Source of the DNA: Planctomycetaceae bacterium
Lineage (GTDB): Bacteria > Planctomycetota > Planctomycetia > Planctomycetales > Planctomycetaceae
NCBI GenBank assembly: GCA_029243145.1
Contig: JAQWSQ010000028.1
Location: 1-52,512, forward strand
Direction of reading: 5' to 3'
Length of the DNA: 52,512 nt
Under the pieces are notes generated by a model. It did not search any database. It saw only the letters and a list, made by a program, of their open reading frames with translations, and was not told where the DNA came from. Positions 1 through 9,109 of the stretch are shown piece after piece. Each line of letters begins with the position of its first letter. Position 1 is the stretch's first letter. Both the position numbers and the translations under genes were made by a program.

Positions 1-48
1 GGTGATGCCGTACCGATGACCGTGAAGATTACGACATTTGTCCTGTAA
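1..48 (+). CDS. Possible C-terminal end of an upstream gene (partial)
   Basis: Frame 1 is open from the first base and ends at a TAA at 46-48, giving 15 residues that finish TFVL. It could be the tail of a plus-strand gene entering from the left. A frame this short cannot be assigned to a family and could be chance. From 49 to 211 I see no other gene, only presumed upstream sequence for the next one. Confidence 0.25.
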   Translation, partial: GDAVPMTVKITTFVL

Positions 49-211
49 TTCTTCATTCCGGTGCGCGGCGTAAAATTTGTACTCTTTTTGAATGATCATC
101 GGGTTCGGACCTCGCTAAAGGTATGATGTACAAAGTCTTTATAGGGAGACCTTCAACAATTCCTACTCTTTATTTCGACATCGGACAGGATTTTTCTATG
201 GTGAATTCGGC

Positions 212-685
212 ATGAATTATGTGATTTGGACTGCAAGACTTGCCGTGATGCTCTATCTGGTTGGTCTGGGCCTGCGTTTCTGGAAGAATGATTCCTAACT
301 GTCCCAAGTTGTCTGGACAGTTGGATTTTTTGTCTTTCTCGTGCATGTCTGGGCGGCTTTTGAATATGTCCACCAATGGAGTCACACCGCGGCATGGCAA
401 CACACCGCCGAGCAAACAGGAAATCTCACGGGCTGGTACTGGGGAGGCGGAATTTGGTTCAACTATCTGTTTCTGATCGTGTGGGGGATCGATGTTGCCG
501 TCACTTGGAAAACAAAATGGCCAGTGAGAGCCTTCATCGCCGTTCACGGCTATCTCGCCTTCATCGTGTTGAATGCGACGGCCGTGTTTGGACCAACTTG
601 GTGGCGTGCGGTCATGTTAATTGCCGGCGTGGCTCTCGGCGGGATGATTTGGAAGAACGGAAGAGTCAAACCAGACAAAGCATGA
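212..685 (+). pseudogene. Small multi-pass membrane protein gene interrupted by one in-frame TAA
   Basis: Starting at ATG 212 the frame encodes MNYVIWTARLAVMLYLVGLG and continues to 295, where a TAA (296-298) interrupts it. The same frame then runs open to TGA at 683-685. Together the two parts make about 157 residues with roughly four hydrophobic segments (RLAVMLYLVGLGL, VVWTVGFFVFLVHVW, WFNYLFLIVWGIDVAV, AFIAVHGYLAFIVLNATAVF). The downstream part looks intact and protein-like, with HVWAAFEYVHQWSH and WYWGGGIWFNY, which suggests a recent nonsense mutation rather than two genes. A shorter restart inside the second half (ATG at 341) is possible. From memory it resembles planctomycete hypothetical membrane proteins; function is unknown. 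The next gene lies about 170 bases downstream in the same direction. Confidence 0.55.
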
Positions 686-853
686 GGCCATCAATCTAGG
701 CAGAAACACGGCCCGAATCGGGTTCATGCTTCCCAGAAACGCAGTTCAGACGAAGGGTTAAGAGGCGATGGCCCGTCTCTCTCCAGAAATGAATTGCATG
801 CGCCTTCCGGGCGGTTCAGAATGGATCAAACGATTCTCACCCGGGAGAGAAAA

Positions 854-3253
854 ATGCGAAATTCGCTCACTGCACGATGTTTGCTGCTGACAGTCGGTCT
901 TACTCTTTGTCGTTCTGCCTTGCTCTTCGCAAACGGTCCAGAATTAGCCATCATCGAGGACGTGGCTCATCAACCGTTTGTCGCGGCGACCAAGCGATTG
1001 GAGGCGGCTCTCCGTTATGTGGGTTCGCCGTTGAGTGATATGGAATCCGAGTCGTTAAAAACGGCGATGGAAAATGAAGACATCCCGAAATCGATTGCCG
1101 ACATTCAGAGCATCCTTGATCACCGATGTCTCGCCTTGGTCCATATCAACCCAGAAAGTCGAGTGAAGGTCGCCGAAGGACCAGTTAAAAAAGAATTGAT
1201 GAAACATGGTTGGCGAACATTTCTGATCAAAGTCCATAACGAAGCTGGAGTGACGGCGAAGCTGATTGCTCAAAGCCCGAACGCCGCCCCTATTTATGAA
1301 CGTGGACGAGGCGCACGACAAAAACCGCTCAGTGACGATCCCGAATTGGTGCGTCCCAATCAAACGACGAATCGCTTTCTCGAATTGACGATGTTCGACA
1401 AACAGCCCCTCAAACAAACTCTCTCCGGTTTGCCAGTCGAATATCGAATCATCCAGATTTATAGCCGCGATAGTGGACAACGAGAAGCCGAGCTTTCGTT
1501 CAATGTCGGACAGGGAACTCAGGATATTGGTTTTCGCAACGAATTGCCAATTCTTTTTAAATGTGCTCCCGCGGTTGAAGTCAAACTGGGCATCAAAGAT
1601 TTCGACGGCCAGCCAGCGATGGCTTCCCTCGTCGTCAAAGATGATCGTGGTCGTGTTTATCCGGCTCCTTCTCGACGTTTAGCGCCCGACTTTTTCTTTC
1701 ACGAGCAAATCTATCGCGAGGATGGAGAATCCATCGTTTTACCTCCCGGTAATTACCGCATCACGGTGACCCGAGGACCGGAGTATCTTTCGAAAACCAC
1801 AACCGTCACGATCCCCGATGGAACGCCGACGTTCAATCTCGATTTTCAACTTGAACGCTGGGTTCATCCCGCAAAACGCAATTGGTTCTCCGGCGATCAT
1901 CACGTTCATGCGGCCGGATGTGCGCATTACGATGCACCGACCGAAGGCGTGACTCCCGCCGACATGATGCGACATATTCTGGGTGAAGATTTGAATGTTG
2001 GTTGTGTACTGACTTGGGGACCGTGCTGGTATTCTCAGAAGAAATATTTTGAAGGGGGTGTTTCCGATCTTTCGACGCCCGATTATCTGATGAGGTACGA
2101 TGTCGAAGTGAGCGGTTTTCCGTCGTCCCATGCGGGGCATTTATGTCTGCTACGATTGAAGGAAGACGATTACCCCGGCACGACACTCATCGAAGAATGG
2201 CCGACGTGGACCTTACCCATTTTGAAATGGGGACAGGAACAAGGGGGAGTGGTCGGGTATTCGCACAGTGGTTGGGGACTCGCACTGCCCGATTATGCCG
2301 ACAACGGACAACGGATTGATATCTTTCGTCGCCAACCGGGACCACGAGGCAAGGCAGCTTACAAGCTACCCGATTATGAAGTTCCCCGCTTCGATGGCAT
2401 CGGCGCGAATGAATACATCGTCACAGTGGCTCATGGAGTCTGTGACTTTATCTCGGCCGTTGATACTCCCGCGATCTGGGAACTCAACATCTGGTATCAC
2501 ACTTTGAACTGCGGCATGAAAGCAAGAATCAGTGGTGAGACTGACTTCCCTTGTATTTTTGGTGACCGAGTCGGGCTCGGTCGAATTTACGTGAAGCTGG
2601 ATGATTCCGAAGAATTTACTTTCGATAACTGGGTCGCAGGCCTGAAAGATGGTCGCAGTTATTGTGGAGACGGCTTGACCCATTTGCTGGACTTCAAACT
2701 AAATGATGTTGCCTTGGGAGAGCCGGGATCTGACGGAATAATTAGTCAACTCGATTTGCAGAAACCGGGCAAGGTGAAGGTCACTTTCGATGCTGCCGCA
2801 TTCCTGGAACCGAAACCGACACCTTTCACAGAATCAATTCGCAATCGTCGTCTTGATGAGAAGCCTTACTGGAACGTTGAGCGTTGTCGTATCGGTGAGT
2901 CTCGGAAGGTTCCTGTCGAAATTGTCGTGAATGGTGAAGTCGTCGCCAAACAGGAATTGGTTGCGGACGGGTACACGGTTCCCATGGAATTTGACATCGA
3001 CATCCCTCATTCCAGTTGGGTGGCGGTGCGGATCCTCCCTTCGTGTCATACCAACCCGATCTTCGTCGAAGTGGGTGGAAAACCAATTCGCTCCAGTCGA
3101 CGCTCGGCAGAATGGTGCGTCAAAGCGGTCGAAAATTGCTGGAATAGCAAGCAAAGATTGATCTCTAAAGCCGATCAGAAACAAGCAGAACCTGCTTATG
3201 AAAAAGCGAAGGAAATCTATCGTTCCATTGCCGCAGAAAGTGTGGCAGAATAA
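854..3253 (+). CDS. Secreted CehA/McbA-type metallohydrolase (PHP-like)
   Basis: A protein of about 799 residues. I chose ATG 854 because it follows a purine-rich GGGAGAGA and begins a clean signal peptide (MRNSLTARCLLLTVGLTLC ... LLFANG); a longer frame exists from 794. The first half contains a beta-rich domain (about residues 230-350) that looks like a carboxypeptidase-regulatory-type fold. After it comes the metal-binding sequence NWFSGDHHVHAAGCAHYD near residues 355-372, typical of the CehA/McbA branch of PHP-type metal-dependent hydrolases. Further histidines (GVVGYSHSGWG) and GETDFP could complete the site. Family members are secreted or lipoprotein hydrolases in planctomycetes; the substrate is unknown. 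The C-terminal 150 residues are beta-rich, then helical. The next gene starts 36 bases on, so the two may be cotranscribed. Confidence 0.75.
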   Translation: MRNSLTARCLLLTVGLTLCRSALLFANGPELAIIEDVAHQPFVAATKRLEAALRYVGSPLSDMESESLKTAMENEDIPKSIADIQSILDHRCLALVHINPESRVKVAEGPVKKELMKHGWRTFLIKVHNEAGVTAKLIAQSPNAAPIYERGRGARQKPLSDDPELVRPNQTTNRFLELTMFDKQPLKQTLSGLPVEYRIIQIYSRDSGQREAELSFNVGQGTQDIGFRNELPILFKCAPAVEVKLGIKDFDGQPAMASLVVKDDRGRVYPAPSRRLAPDFFFHEQIYREDGESIVLPPGNYRITVTRGPEYLSKTTTVTIPDGTPTFNLDFQLERWVHPAKRNWFSGDHHVHAAGCAHYDAPTEGVTPADMMRHILGEDLNVGCVLTWGPCWYSQKKYFEGGVSDLSTPDYLMRYDVEVSGFPSSHAGHLCLLRLKEDDYPGTTLIEEWPTWTLPILKWGQEQGGVVGYSHSGWGLALPDYADNGQRIDIFRRQPGPRGKAAYKLPDYEVPRFDGIGANEYIVTVAHGVCDFISAVDTPAIWELNIWYHTLNCGMKARISGETDFPCIFGDRVGLGRIYVKLDDSEEFTFDNWVAGLKDGRSYCGDGLTHLLDFKLNDVALGEPGSDGIISQLDLQKPGKVKVTFDAAAFLEPKPTPFTESIRNRRLDEKPYWNVERCRIGESRKVPVEIVVNGEVVAKQELVADGYTVPMEFDIDIPHSSWVAVRILPSCHTNPIFVEVGGKPIRSSRRSAEWCVKAVENCWNSKQRLISKADQKQAEPAYEKAKEIYRSIAAESVAE

Positions 3254-3289
3254 GCTCCCCCTCTTTGATGTTTCAAGAAAGCTGAGTTG

Positions 3290-4747
3290 ATGATTTGTAT
3301 TTCTGTCACTCCCGAGTCACGCAATTTGGCAAAAGTTGACATGTTCAACGCAGCGCAATTCGCAGACATGATTGAACTGTGCCTTGACCGATTGATCAAA
3401 GCTCCCGATGTGGGTGAGCTGACGGAGGGTATCGAACAACCTGTGATTATCTCGTGCCGACGACAAGTCGATGGAGGGAAATTCTCCGGGTCGGAAGACG
3501 AACGTATTGCCATGTTACGGCAGGCGATTATCAATGGCCCTGATTACGTCGAACTGGACCTCGAAACCGCCAAAAAAATTCCTCGATTTGGTGAGACCAA
3601 ACGAGTGATCAGCGTAACAAGTCTCAATCAACCGATTGACGACGTCAACCAGATGTTTGAAGAAGCTTGGAAAGCCAAAGCGGATGTCGTCAAGTTCACA
3701 TGGGCCACTCGCTATTTTGAAGATGCATGGCCGTTACTGAAAGCCGTCGTTGATAAACGGGAGTTACCCGTCGTGGGGATGGGTGTCGGGGAATCGGGCA
3801 TCACGTTTTCATTGTTGGGTCGCAAGTATGGATCACCCTGGTTATATGCGGCACTCGAAAAAGGGATGGAAGCATTCGACGGTCAAACATCAGCGTTTGA
3901 TCTGAATGAGATCTACGATCTCGAAAACATCACACCCAAGACCCGTTTTCTCGGATTAGCCGGTTATGGTGAAACCCAACCGTTGATTGCAAAGGTCCTG
4001 AATCGCGGGTTCCAGAAAATTGATTCGTCCTATCGATGCCTGCCTTTTCAGGTGGGCAACTTAGAGAAAATTCGCAAACGTCTGGAGAAGCTCAAGATCC
4101 CCGGAATTTTCGTGAACCCCACTTTGGATGTCGACCTGCATAAATTTTCCGACAAAGACGAAGAGTCTGTTCAACAATCCAAAGCCTGCGACCTGCTCTT
4201 CCAAAAACAGAATCAATGGCAAGGCTTCAATCTGATTTGGAGAGTGATGCTGAAAGCCGTCGAACGCACTCTTGCGCAAGAAAACAAAGAACTCGGCAAA
4301 CAAAATGTGCTCGTCTTCGGAACGAACCCGTTAGCCCGCAGCTTGATTTATGGTTTATCGCGAAAAGGATGTGTGGTGAGTGTCACCTCTCCCGATAACA
4401 TCGCCGCCCAACAAATTGCACAAACGATGAAAGTTCGTCAAGTTCCGTTTATGAATCTTTACGATACTTACACCGACGTCGCCCTGATTACCGATGACAC
4501 ATTGAAGCCCGGCATCGGAAAAACCGAAATCAACCCGGCCTTCTTCCGTGCTGAGATGACCGTTGCCGACTTTAGCCGACTCCCCTTAGAAACAGAGTTT
4601 TCCCAAGAAGCCGTTGATCGTGGATGCCGAGTGATCCCGCCGCAAGAACTGGGCTATGATTATCTCTCTGCCATGTTCAAGGCCGTCAGCGGCAAAGAAC
4701 TTGATCGAGAATTCTTCGGCGAAACCATTCAGACAATGACTGTCTGA
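3290..4747 (+). CDS. Fused type I dehydroquinase-like / shikimate dehydrogenase-like protein, likely without canonical activity
   Basis: 485 residues from ATG 3290 (an overlapping TTG lies just upstream). Residues 1-215 follow the type I 3-dehydroquinate dehydratase barrel: ISVTPESRNLAK, VIISCRRQVDGGKF, DYVELDLE, and ADVVKFTWAT with the Schiff-base lysine at K135. Residues 215-485 follow shikimate dehydrogenase: GLAGYGETQP, then a Rossmann segment NVLVFGTNPLARSLIYGLS. Against E. coli AroD from memory, the catalytic His of SNHDF aligns to Thr110 (ISVTSLNQP), and the substrate Arg of ISRLAG aligns to Ser174 (ITFSLLG). In the AroE half the VTxPxK lysine (here VNPTLDVDL) and the NTD aspartate (here FNLIW) are absent. 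The fold assignment is firm; enzymatic activity is doubtful. It may have a regulatory role or a changed reaction. Confidence 0.75.
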   Translation: MICISVTPESRNLAKVDMFNAAQFADMIELCLDRLIKAPDVGELTEGIEQPVIISCRRQVDGGKFSGSEDERIAMLRQAIINGPDYVELDLETAKKIPRFGETKRVISVTSLNQPIDDVNQMFEEAWKAKADVVKFTWATRYFEDAWPLLKAVVDKRELPVVGMGVGESGITFSLLGRKYGSPWLYAALEKGMEAFDGQTSAFDLNEIYDLENITPKTRFLGLAGYGETQPLIAKVLNRGFQKIDSSYRCLPFQVGNLEKIRKRLEKLKIPGIFVNPTLDVDLHKFSDKDEESVQQSKACDLLFQKQNQWQGFNLIWRVMLKAVERTLAQENKELGKQNVLVFGTNPLARSLIYGLSRKGCVVSVTSPDNIAAQQIAQTMKVRQVPFMNLYDTYTDVALITDDTLKPGIGKTEINPAFFRAEMTVADFSRLPLETEFSQEAVDRGCRVIPPQELGYDYLSAMFKAVSGKELDREFFGETIQTMTV

Positions 4748-4834
4748 TTACTCCGCGATGGGTGTCGAAGAAACATCCGAAGTCGCTTCATTTTGGATCT
4801 GCTCTTGAATTATTTTTGCAGATTATTCCCAGAT

Positions 4835-5548
4835 TCAAACAGGAGGCTCCAATAATCGTTTTGCCTGCCCAAAGACGTCATCGAACATCGGCTCAGTCAG
4901 CTTTCCCGTAAATGTATTTTGCTGGGAGGGGTGAAAACTCCCCACCAGCCATAACCCATTTTCAAATTGCACCGTTGCTCCATGTCCAAACTTGGGAAGT
5001 TTGTCATTCCACCAGCCGACGGATTTTGCATAATCGATGACGGCTCGCCAACCAATCGCCCCCAATGCCAAGAACACTTTGACCGGTAACATCTCGACAG
5101 TCTCGGTCATAAAGTGGCGACAATTTTCAATTTCATCGCGAGTCGGTTTGTTTTGAGGAGGGGCACAATGGCAGGTGGCGGTGATTGCACAATCGTGGAG
5201 TTTGAGACCATCATCAATCGAAACGGCTTCCTCTTGAGAGGCAAAACCCGCTTTGTGGAGTGCTCGAAACAACCAATCGCCACTCCGATCTCCGGTAAAC
5301 ATTCTCCCGGTCCGATTCGCCCCATGGGCTGCGGGAGCTAATCCGACAATCAACAATCGTGCTTTCGGATCACCAAAATTGGGGACCGGACGGCCCCAAT
5401 AATTGTCCTCCATAAACATGCGCCGTTTCTCGTGAGCCACGGTTTCGCAATGTTCGATCAATCGAGGACAGGCTCGACAATTTGAGATCTGCCGATTCAA
5501 CCTATCCCAAGCAACAATGGGGAGTTGCCGATTGCGTCCGATTCCCAT
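4835..5548 (-). CDS. Family 5 uracil-DNA glycosylase (UdgB type) with Fe-S cluster
   Basis: 237 residues. ATG 5548 is preceded by AAAGAGGG at good spacing; the longer frame to 5671 has an atypical N-terminus. Motif A reads GLAPAAHGANRTGRMFTGD, where AAHGAN is characteristic of family 5 rather than family 4. Motif B reads GSFHPSQQNTFTGKLT. Four cysteines, C24 and C27 in NCRACPRL plus those in ATCHCAPP and IENCRHF, match the iron-sulphur cluster of the family. The enzyme removes uracil and other deaminated bases from DNA to start base excision repair. It lies alone on the minus strand, convergent with the gene to its left and divergent from the small membrane protein to its right. Confidence 0.9.
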   Translation of the reverse strand: MGIGRNRQLPIVAWDRLNRQISNCRACPRLIEHCETVAHEKRRMFMEDNYWGRPVPNFGDPKARLLIVGLAPAAHGANRTGRMFTGDRSGDWLFRALHKAGFASQEEAVSIDDGLKLHDCAITATCHCAPPQNKPTRDEIENCRHFMTETVEMLPVKVFLALGAIGWRAVIDYAKSVGWWNDKLPKFGHGATVQFENGLWLVGSFHPSQQNTFTGKLTEPMFDDVFGQAKRLLEPPV

Positions 5549-5728
5549 GGATGAGCCCTCTTTCCAAGATTTCCTGACCGCTATAACCGGTCTCACTGGA
5601 ACTCTCGCACGCCGCTCAACAACATTCAAGAGAATGACGGCTTGCGAACTGATTCTCATAAGACATACCATAGAGTGTAAGAAGTTTCGAAGCCCTTTGT
5701 GTGGTTCTTAATCTCAGGAGTCATTGCC

Positions 5729-6076
5729 GTGAGTAAAGTCGGTTTTGCATTATCATCGTTAGTTGCCGTCATTCCGGCAGCATTCATGCTCTATCTCTTA
5801 ATCATGGGCATGATGGGCGGCCTTTCGGGCATGTTAATGATAATGACCGGCGTGGGGATTCTTGCCGGTGTCGGAGTGGTCGCGTTGCCGATCCTCGGAT
5901 TCATCATGGGACCAAAGAGTCCTTCTGCTCCCAAGAAAGACAAGAAGAAAAAATCTAACGAAGATGAGATTGAAGATTTTGATGATGAAGAAATGATTGA
6001 CGATGCGGATGACGAATGGGACGACAGCGAATTCGAAGACATGGAATTTGACGAAGACGATCTCAAAGACGCTTAA
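5729..6076 (+). CDS. Small membrane protein with a very acidic C-terminal tail
   Basis: 115 residues from GTG 5729, chosen because AGGAG at 5716-5720 sits 8 bases upstream; an in-frame start at 5699 lacks such a site. Two hydrophobic helices (VGFALSSLVAVIPAAFMLYL and about LSGMLMIMTGVGILAGVGVV) are followed by a lysine-rich stretch KKDKKKK. About 45 residues follow that are almost entirely Asp and Glu (DDEEMIDDADDEWDDSEFED). I do not recognise a family. The lysine block followed by an acidic tail suggests a tail kept in the cytoplasm that could bind cations or basic partners (inference). It converges on the ABC permease, 22 bases away. Confidence 0.75.
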   Translation: MSKVGFALSSLVAVIPAAFMLYLLIMGMMGGLSGMLMIMTGVGILAGVGVVALPILGFIMGPKSPSAPKKDKKKKSNEDEIEDFDDEEMIDDADDEWDDSEFEDMEFDEDDLKDA

Positions 6077-6098
6077 CTGCGTGTCACGAAACAGACTG

Positions 6099-6923
6099 CT
6101 AACTGCTCGCGCTACGATAGCTCAATAGAGACCACTGAAAAATCCGCCGGGAGACCACCAACCCGATAAGCGTCAAGCCTCCGCCGACGAACACCAGCCA
6201 GCTTGGATCGAGTGCTTTGTCCATCAATACGCGAGCGGGAACAGTGACAACGAGCAGAATCGGGATCACGTAGGTAAATGCGGTCGAAAGAAGATTGCCG
6301 GCGAGAGTATCTTGTGCTGTGTAGATGCTACGCGGATAGCGAGCAAACACGGTGATGTAGAACCAGAAGTCATACAATCCCTGGTTGCGGCCAAACCAGA
6401 TGCTCGTGGACGCCAGCGAAATCATGAGACTGTAAAAAAACGCGACTCCAATCAGCACCAATGCGATGTAAGACAGTATCATTGTTGCATCGGGAACGCC
6501 GCCGCTGTTGATGACGGCGTAAACCAGTAACGCCAACGAGAGTGCCGTCTGGCTTAAATTGGCGATCTCCAGTTTTTCACACGAAACGAGAAACTGTGTA
6601 TCAATCGGTTTTAGCAATACGAAGTCGAGATTGCCGGTCCTGATGAGTTCGCTGAAGTTGGCACAATTCGGCATGAAGAAGGTCTCGACGATCGAATTGA
6701 TCAGCATCCCTGTCGCCATGAATCCGAAGTATTCGGCGCGAGTCCACTCGGCAATGTTAGAGACTTCTCGGAAGATGATTTCAAATAGAATGATTTGAGC
6801 GGCAAACCAAAACGCGCGAGTGAACATCGTGATGAGAAAATTCCCCCGAAACGTCATCTCGCGAATCAGCGCATTACGAACGAACGTCAACAGAACGCGG
6901 AGATAATCGGGGGAAAAAGTCAT
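6099..6923 (-). CDS. ABC-2 family transporter permease
   Basis: 274 residues with about six membrane helices. It matches the ABC-2 permease group often annotated DUF990/COG3694: an N-terminal amphipathic segment [28 protein letters not shown], the conserved centre [22 protein letters not shown], and a later YPRSIYTAQ. Such permeases normally work as a pair with a second permease and an ATPase. Neither partner is in this window, so this copy is an orphan here or its partners lie elsewhere. It follows purM by 21 bases on the same strand and may be read from the purM promoter. The substrate is unknown. Confidence 0.85.
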   Translation of the reverse strand: MTFSPDYLRVLLTFVRNALIREMTFRGNFLITMFTRAFWFAAQIILFEIIFREVSNIAEWTRAEYFGFMATGMLINSIVETFFMPNCANFSELIRTGNLDFVLLKPIDTQFLVSCEKLEIANLSQTALSLALLVYAVINSGGVPDATMILSYIALVLIGVAFFYSLMISLASTSIWFGRNQGLYDFWFYITVFARYPRSIYTAQDTLAGNLLSTAFTYVIPILLVVTVPARVLMDKALDPSWLVFVGGGLTLIGLVVSRRIFQWSLLSYRSASS

Positions 6924-6944
6924 GCCGTGGCTACTTCATGGGAT

Positions 6945-7991
6945 TCAGTTGAGAGTCACACCGCGTTCTCCACTTTGAATCTCGCCCAAGCGGAATGATT
7001 CAGCACCGGCACTGGCAAACGCTGCTTCCAGTTGATCAGCCTGATTCGCCCGCACGCAAAACACCATCCCGACTCCCATATTGAAGACACGATCCATCTC
7101 GGCAGGATCAACATTGCCGAGTTTCTGAACCCAGTCAAAACAAGCAGGAGCCGTCCAACTGTTTCGGTCAAGCTGAGCCCGCACGCCTTCAGGAAGAATG
7201 CGCTCCAGATTCTCTGCGAGCCCTCCCCCCGTGATGTGGGCAATTCCGGTCACTGCGCTTGTGTCATCGTTGAGAGCCATCGCGGCGACTGTTTCGGCGG
7301 CGTAGATTTTCGTCGGCGTGAGCAACACCTCGGCAACAGTTTTTCCCAACTCATCAACAGAGGAGTCGATGGTGAGCCCCGCATGGTCGAAGACCACTTT
7401 CCGAACGAGGCTGTAGCCGTTGGAATGAAACCCGTTGGAAGGCAACCCGATGAGAACATCGCCAGCCTCAATTTGGGTACCGTCAATCAGTCGCTCGCGT
7501 TCCACGACACCGACGCAAAATCCGGCAAGATCGAAATCCTCTTCGCCGTAGACATCGGGCATGATGGCCGTTTCCCCGGCAATCAATGAGGCACCCGCTT
7601 GCAAACATCCCTCACTGACACCTTCGACCAAGTCGGCAATCAACGGTGGATTATCTTTGCCTAACGCCAAATAATCCAAGAAGAATAGCGGCTCGGCTCC
7701 CAAACAGAGGCAGTCGTTGACACACATCGCCACTAAATCGATTCCGATGGTGTTGTAAGTCTGTGAAAGCATGGCCACTTTGATTTTCGTGCCGACACCA
7801 TCAGTTCCCGAGACCAGGACCGGATCGGTGTAGGCGGTCTCACCATTCAGACGAAACAGGCCAGCAAATCCTCCCGTCAACTCCATCACACGGGAAGAAT
7901 GAGTGCGTTTCATCAACGGCGGCAACTTCTGCATTGCCTGCTCGTATTTATCGAGGTCAACCCCCGAGTCTTTGTAACTCAGTCCGCTCAT
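6945..7991 (-). CDS. purM: Phosphoribosylformylglycinamidine cyclo-ligase
   Basis: 348 residues, the usual PurM length. It makes aminoimidazole ribonucleotide from formylglycinamidine ribonucleotide with ATP, the fifth step of purine synthesis, in the cytoplasm. Hallmarks seen are MSGLSYKDSGVDLDKYEQAM, VSGTDGVGTKIKVA, IGIDLVAMCVNDCLCLGAEP, ASLIAGETAIMPDVY, GLPSNGFHSNGYSLVRKV and the glycine-rich AHITGGGLAENLER. ATG 7991 has AGGA about 8 bases upstream. No other purine gene is nearby. The downstream ABC permease is close enough to share the transcript. Confidence 0.95.
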   Translation of the reverse strand: MSGLSYKDSGVDLDKYEQAMQKLPPLMKRTHSSRVMELTGGFAGLFRLNGETAYTDPVLVSGTDGVGTKIKVAMLSQTYNTIGIDLVAMCVNDCLCLGAEPLFFLDYLALGKDNPPLIADLVEGVSEGCLQAGASLIAGETAIMPDVYGEEDFDLAGFCVGVVERERLIDGTQIEAGDVLIGLPSNGFHSNGYSLVRKVVFDHAGLTIDSSVDELGKTVAEVLLTPTKIYAAETVAAMALNDDTSAVTGIAHITGGGLAENLERILPEGVRAQLDRNSWTAPACFDWVQKLGNVDPAEMDRVFNMGVGMVFCVRANQADQLEAAFASAGAESFRLGEIQSGERGVTLN

Positions 7992-8102
7992 GGAATCATC
8001 CTGACGTGAGTGCGAATTCGGCCAGCTTCAATAGATTCCAGCATACAATGATCTCCCAGAAATGTCAGTCTCCCCAGAGATGACTCTTTTGACTCCGCGC
8101 AC

Positions 8103-8157
8103 AAAAAAAGACCAATTCACCAGAGACGGGGTCAGTCCGTAATCTGGTGATTGGTCT
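8103..8157 (-). terminator. Rho-independent terminator of the fasciclin gene
   Basis: An inverted repeat (AGACCAATTCACCAGA at 8109-8124 against TCTGGTGATTGGTCT at 8143-8157) is followed on the minus strand by a run of seven T (8103-8109). It lies about 30 bases beyond the fasciclin stop codon. The stem has one unpaired base and a loop of about 18 bases. Confidence 0.85.
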
Positions 8158-8186
8158 GGAGATGCTAAGCCTTATTGAATCTCAGA

Positions 8187-8720
8187 TTAAGGGAGAATCA
8201 CACTATCAATGATGTGAATCACTCCATTCGATGTTTCAATATCAGTCTTGACGACCTTGGCATTGTCAACCATGACACCCGCGTCAGTAACTTTGATGTC
8301 AACGGTTGTTCCCTGAACAGTCTTCGCTGAGCTCAGTTTGACAACATCAGCAGCCATCACTTTTCCAGAAACAACGTGGTATGTAAGGATAGCAATGAGC
8401 TTGTCCTTGTTCTCAGGCTTCAAGAGGCTTTCAACGGTTCCTTCAGGCAGTTTCGCAAATGCTGCGTTTGTTGGAGCGAAAACTGTGAATGGTCCTTTTC
8501 CTTTTAAGGTGTCAACCAAGCCTGCAGCTTTTACGGCAGCGACCAAAGTACTGAAGTCTGAAACTGATGCAGCGGTGTCTACGATATCAGCAGGTTTTTT
8601 TGCAGCTACATTTTGAGTTGCGTGTGACTTCTTTGAAGCCTGTGCTTTTGATTTACATGTTCCAGCGTAAGCAGATACGGAAAGTGCCAGGGTAAGAGCC
8701 AGAGCAATTGCGATTTTCAT
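8187..8720 (-). CDS. Secreted fasciclin (FAS1) domain protein
   Basis: 177 residues. A signal peptide ([20 protein letters not shown]) is followed by a short lysine- and alanine-rich linker and one FAS1 domain (about residues 45-177). The family boxes are clear: [50 protein letters not shown] and [14 protein letters not shown] at the very end. FAS1 domains mediate adhesion or bind small ligands outside the cell. AAGGA sits about 8 bases before the ATG. It is monocistronic, with its own terminator, and divergent from the sulfatase. Confidence 0.93.
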   Translation of the reverse strand: MKIAIALALTLALSVSAYAGTCKSKAQASKKSHATQNVAAKKPADIVDTAASVSDFSTLVAAVKAAGLVDTLKGKGPFTVFAPTNAAFAKLPEGTVESLLKPENKDKLIAILTYHVVSGKVMAADVVKLSSAKTVQGTTVDIKVTDAGVMVDNAKVVKTDIETSNGVIHIIDSVILP

Positions 8721-9109
8721 AATAGTAATCCTTAGAGTCGTTAATTGTTTGATAGTTGAAAGTGTTTTGAAGAGTCGTCAAGATGTACACTAAGTGGCTA
8801 GCCATGCCTCGCTCATCTCTTCGGTGGAATTATTACCGCAGATCGATCCCTGTCATTCACTGAGATCACATTTTTTTGTCCCAGTGGCCTATTCCAAGAG
8901 GCACTTGACGCCCTGCCTATGATATTCACGAGACGTAAAGAGTTATCCGGTCTCGTGCTTTTGCAGAAACGGTTGACCAGTTTTTTTCGCTCGCAAAGAA
9001 TATTCTTTTCTCCGGCATCAGGATTTTCCCAACGGCACACACTTGCAAGGTTGGATCCCCACCATTCAGTGGGGTAGTCTGTAACGATCATTTTCTGGAA
9101 AGGTCTCTC
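8721..9109. other. Intergenic region between divergent fasciclin and sulfatase genes
   Basis: About 390 bases that must hold both promoters. I see no convincing coding frame, RNA gene or strong palindrome. The right end carries GGAAAGG about 7 bases before the sulfatase ATG. Confidence 0.5.

Noticed and set aside
5549..5671. Longer N-terminus of the uracil-DNA glycosylase
   Set aside because: ATG 5548 has a strong AAAGAGGG site at correct spacing, and the extra 41 residues do not resemble the family.
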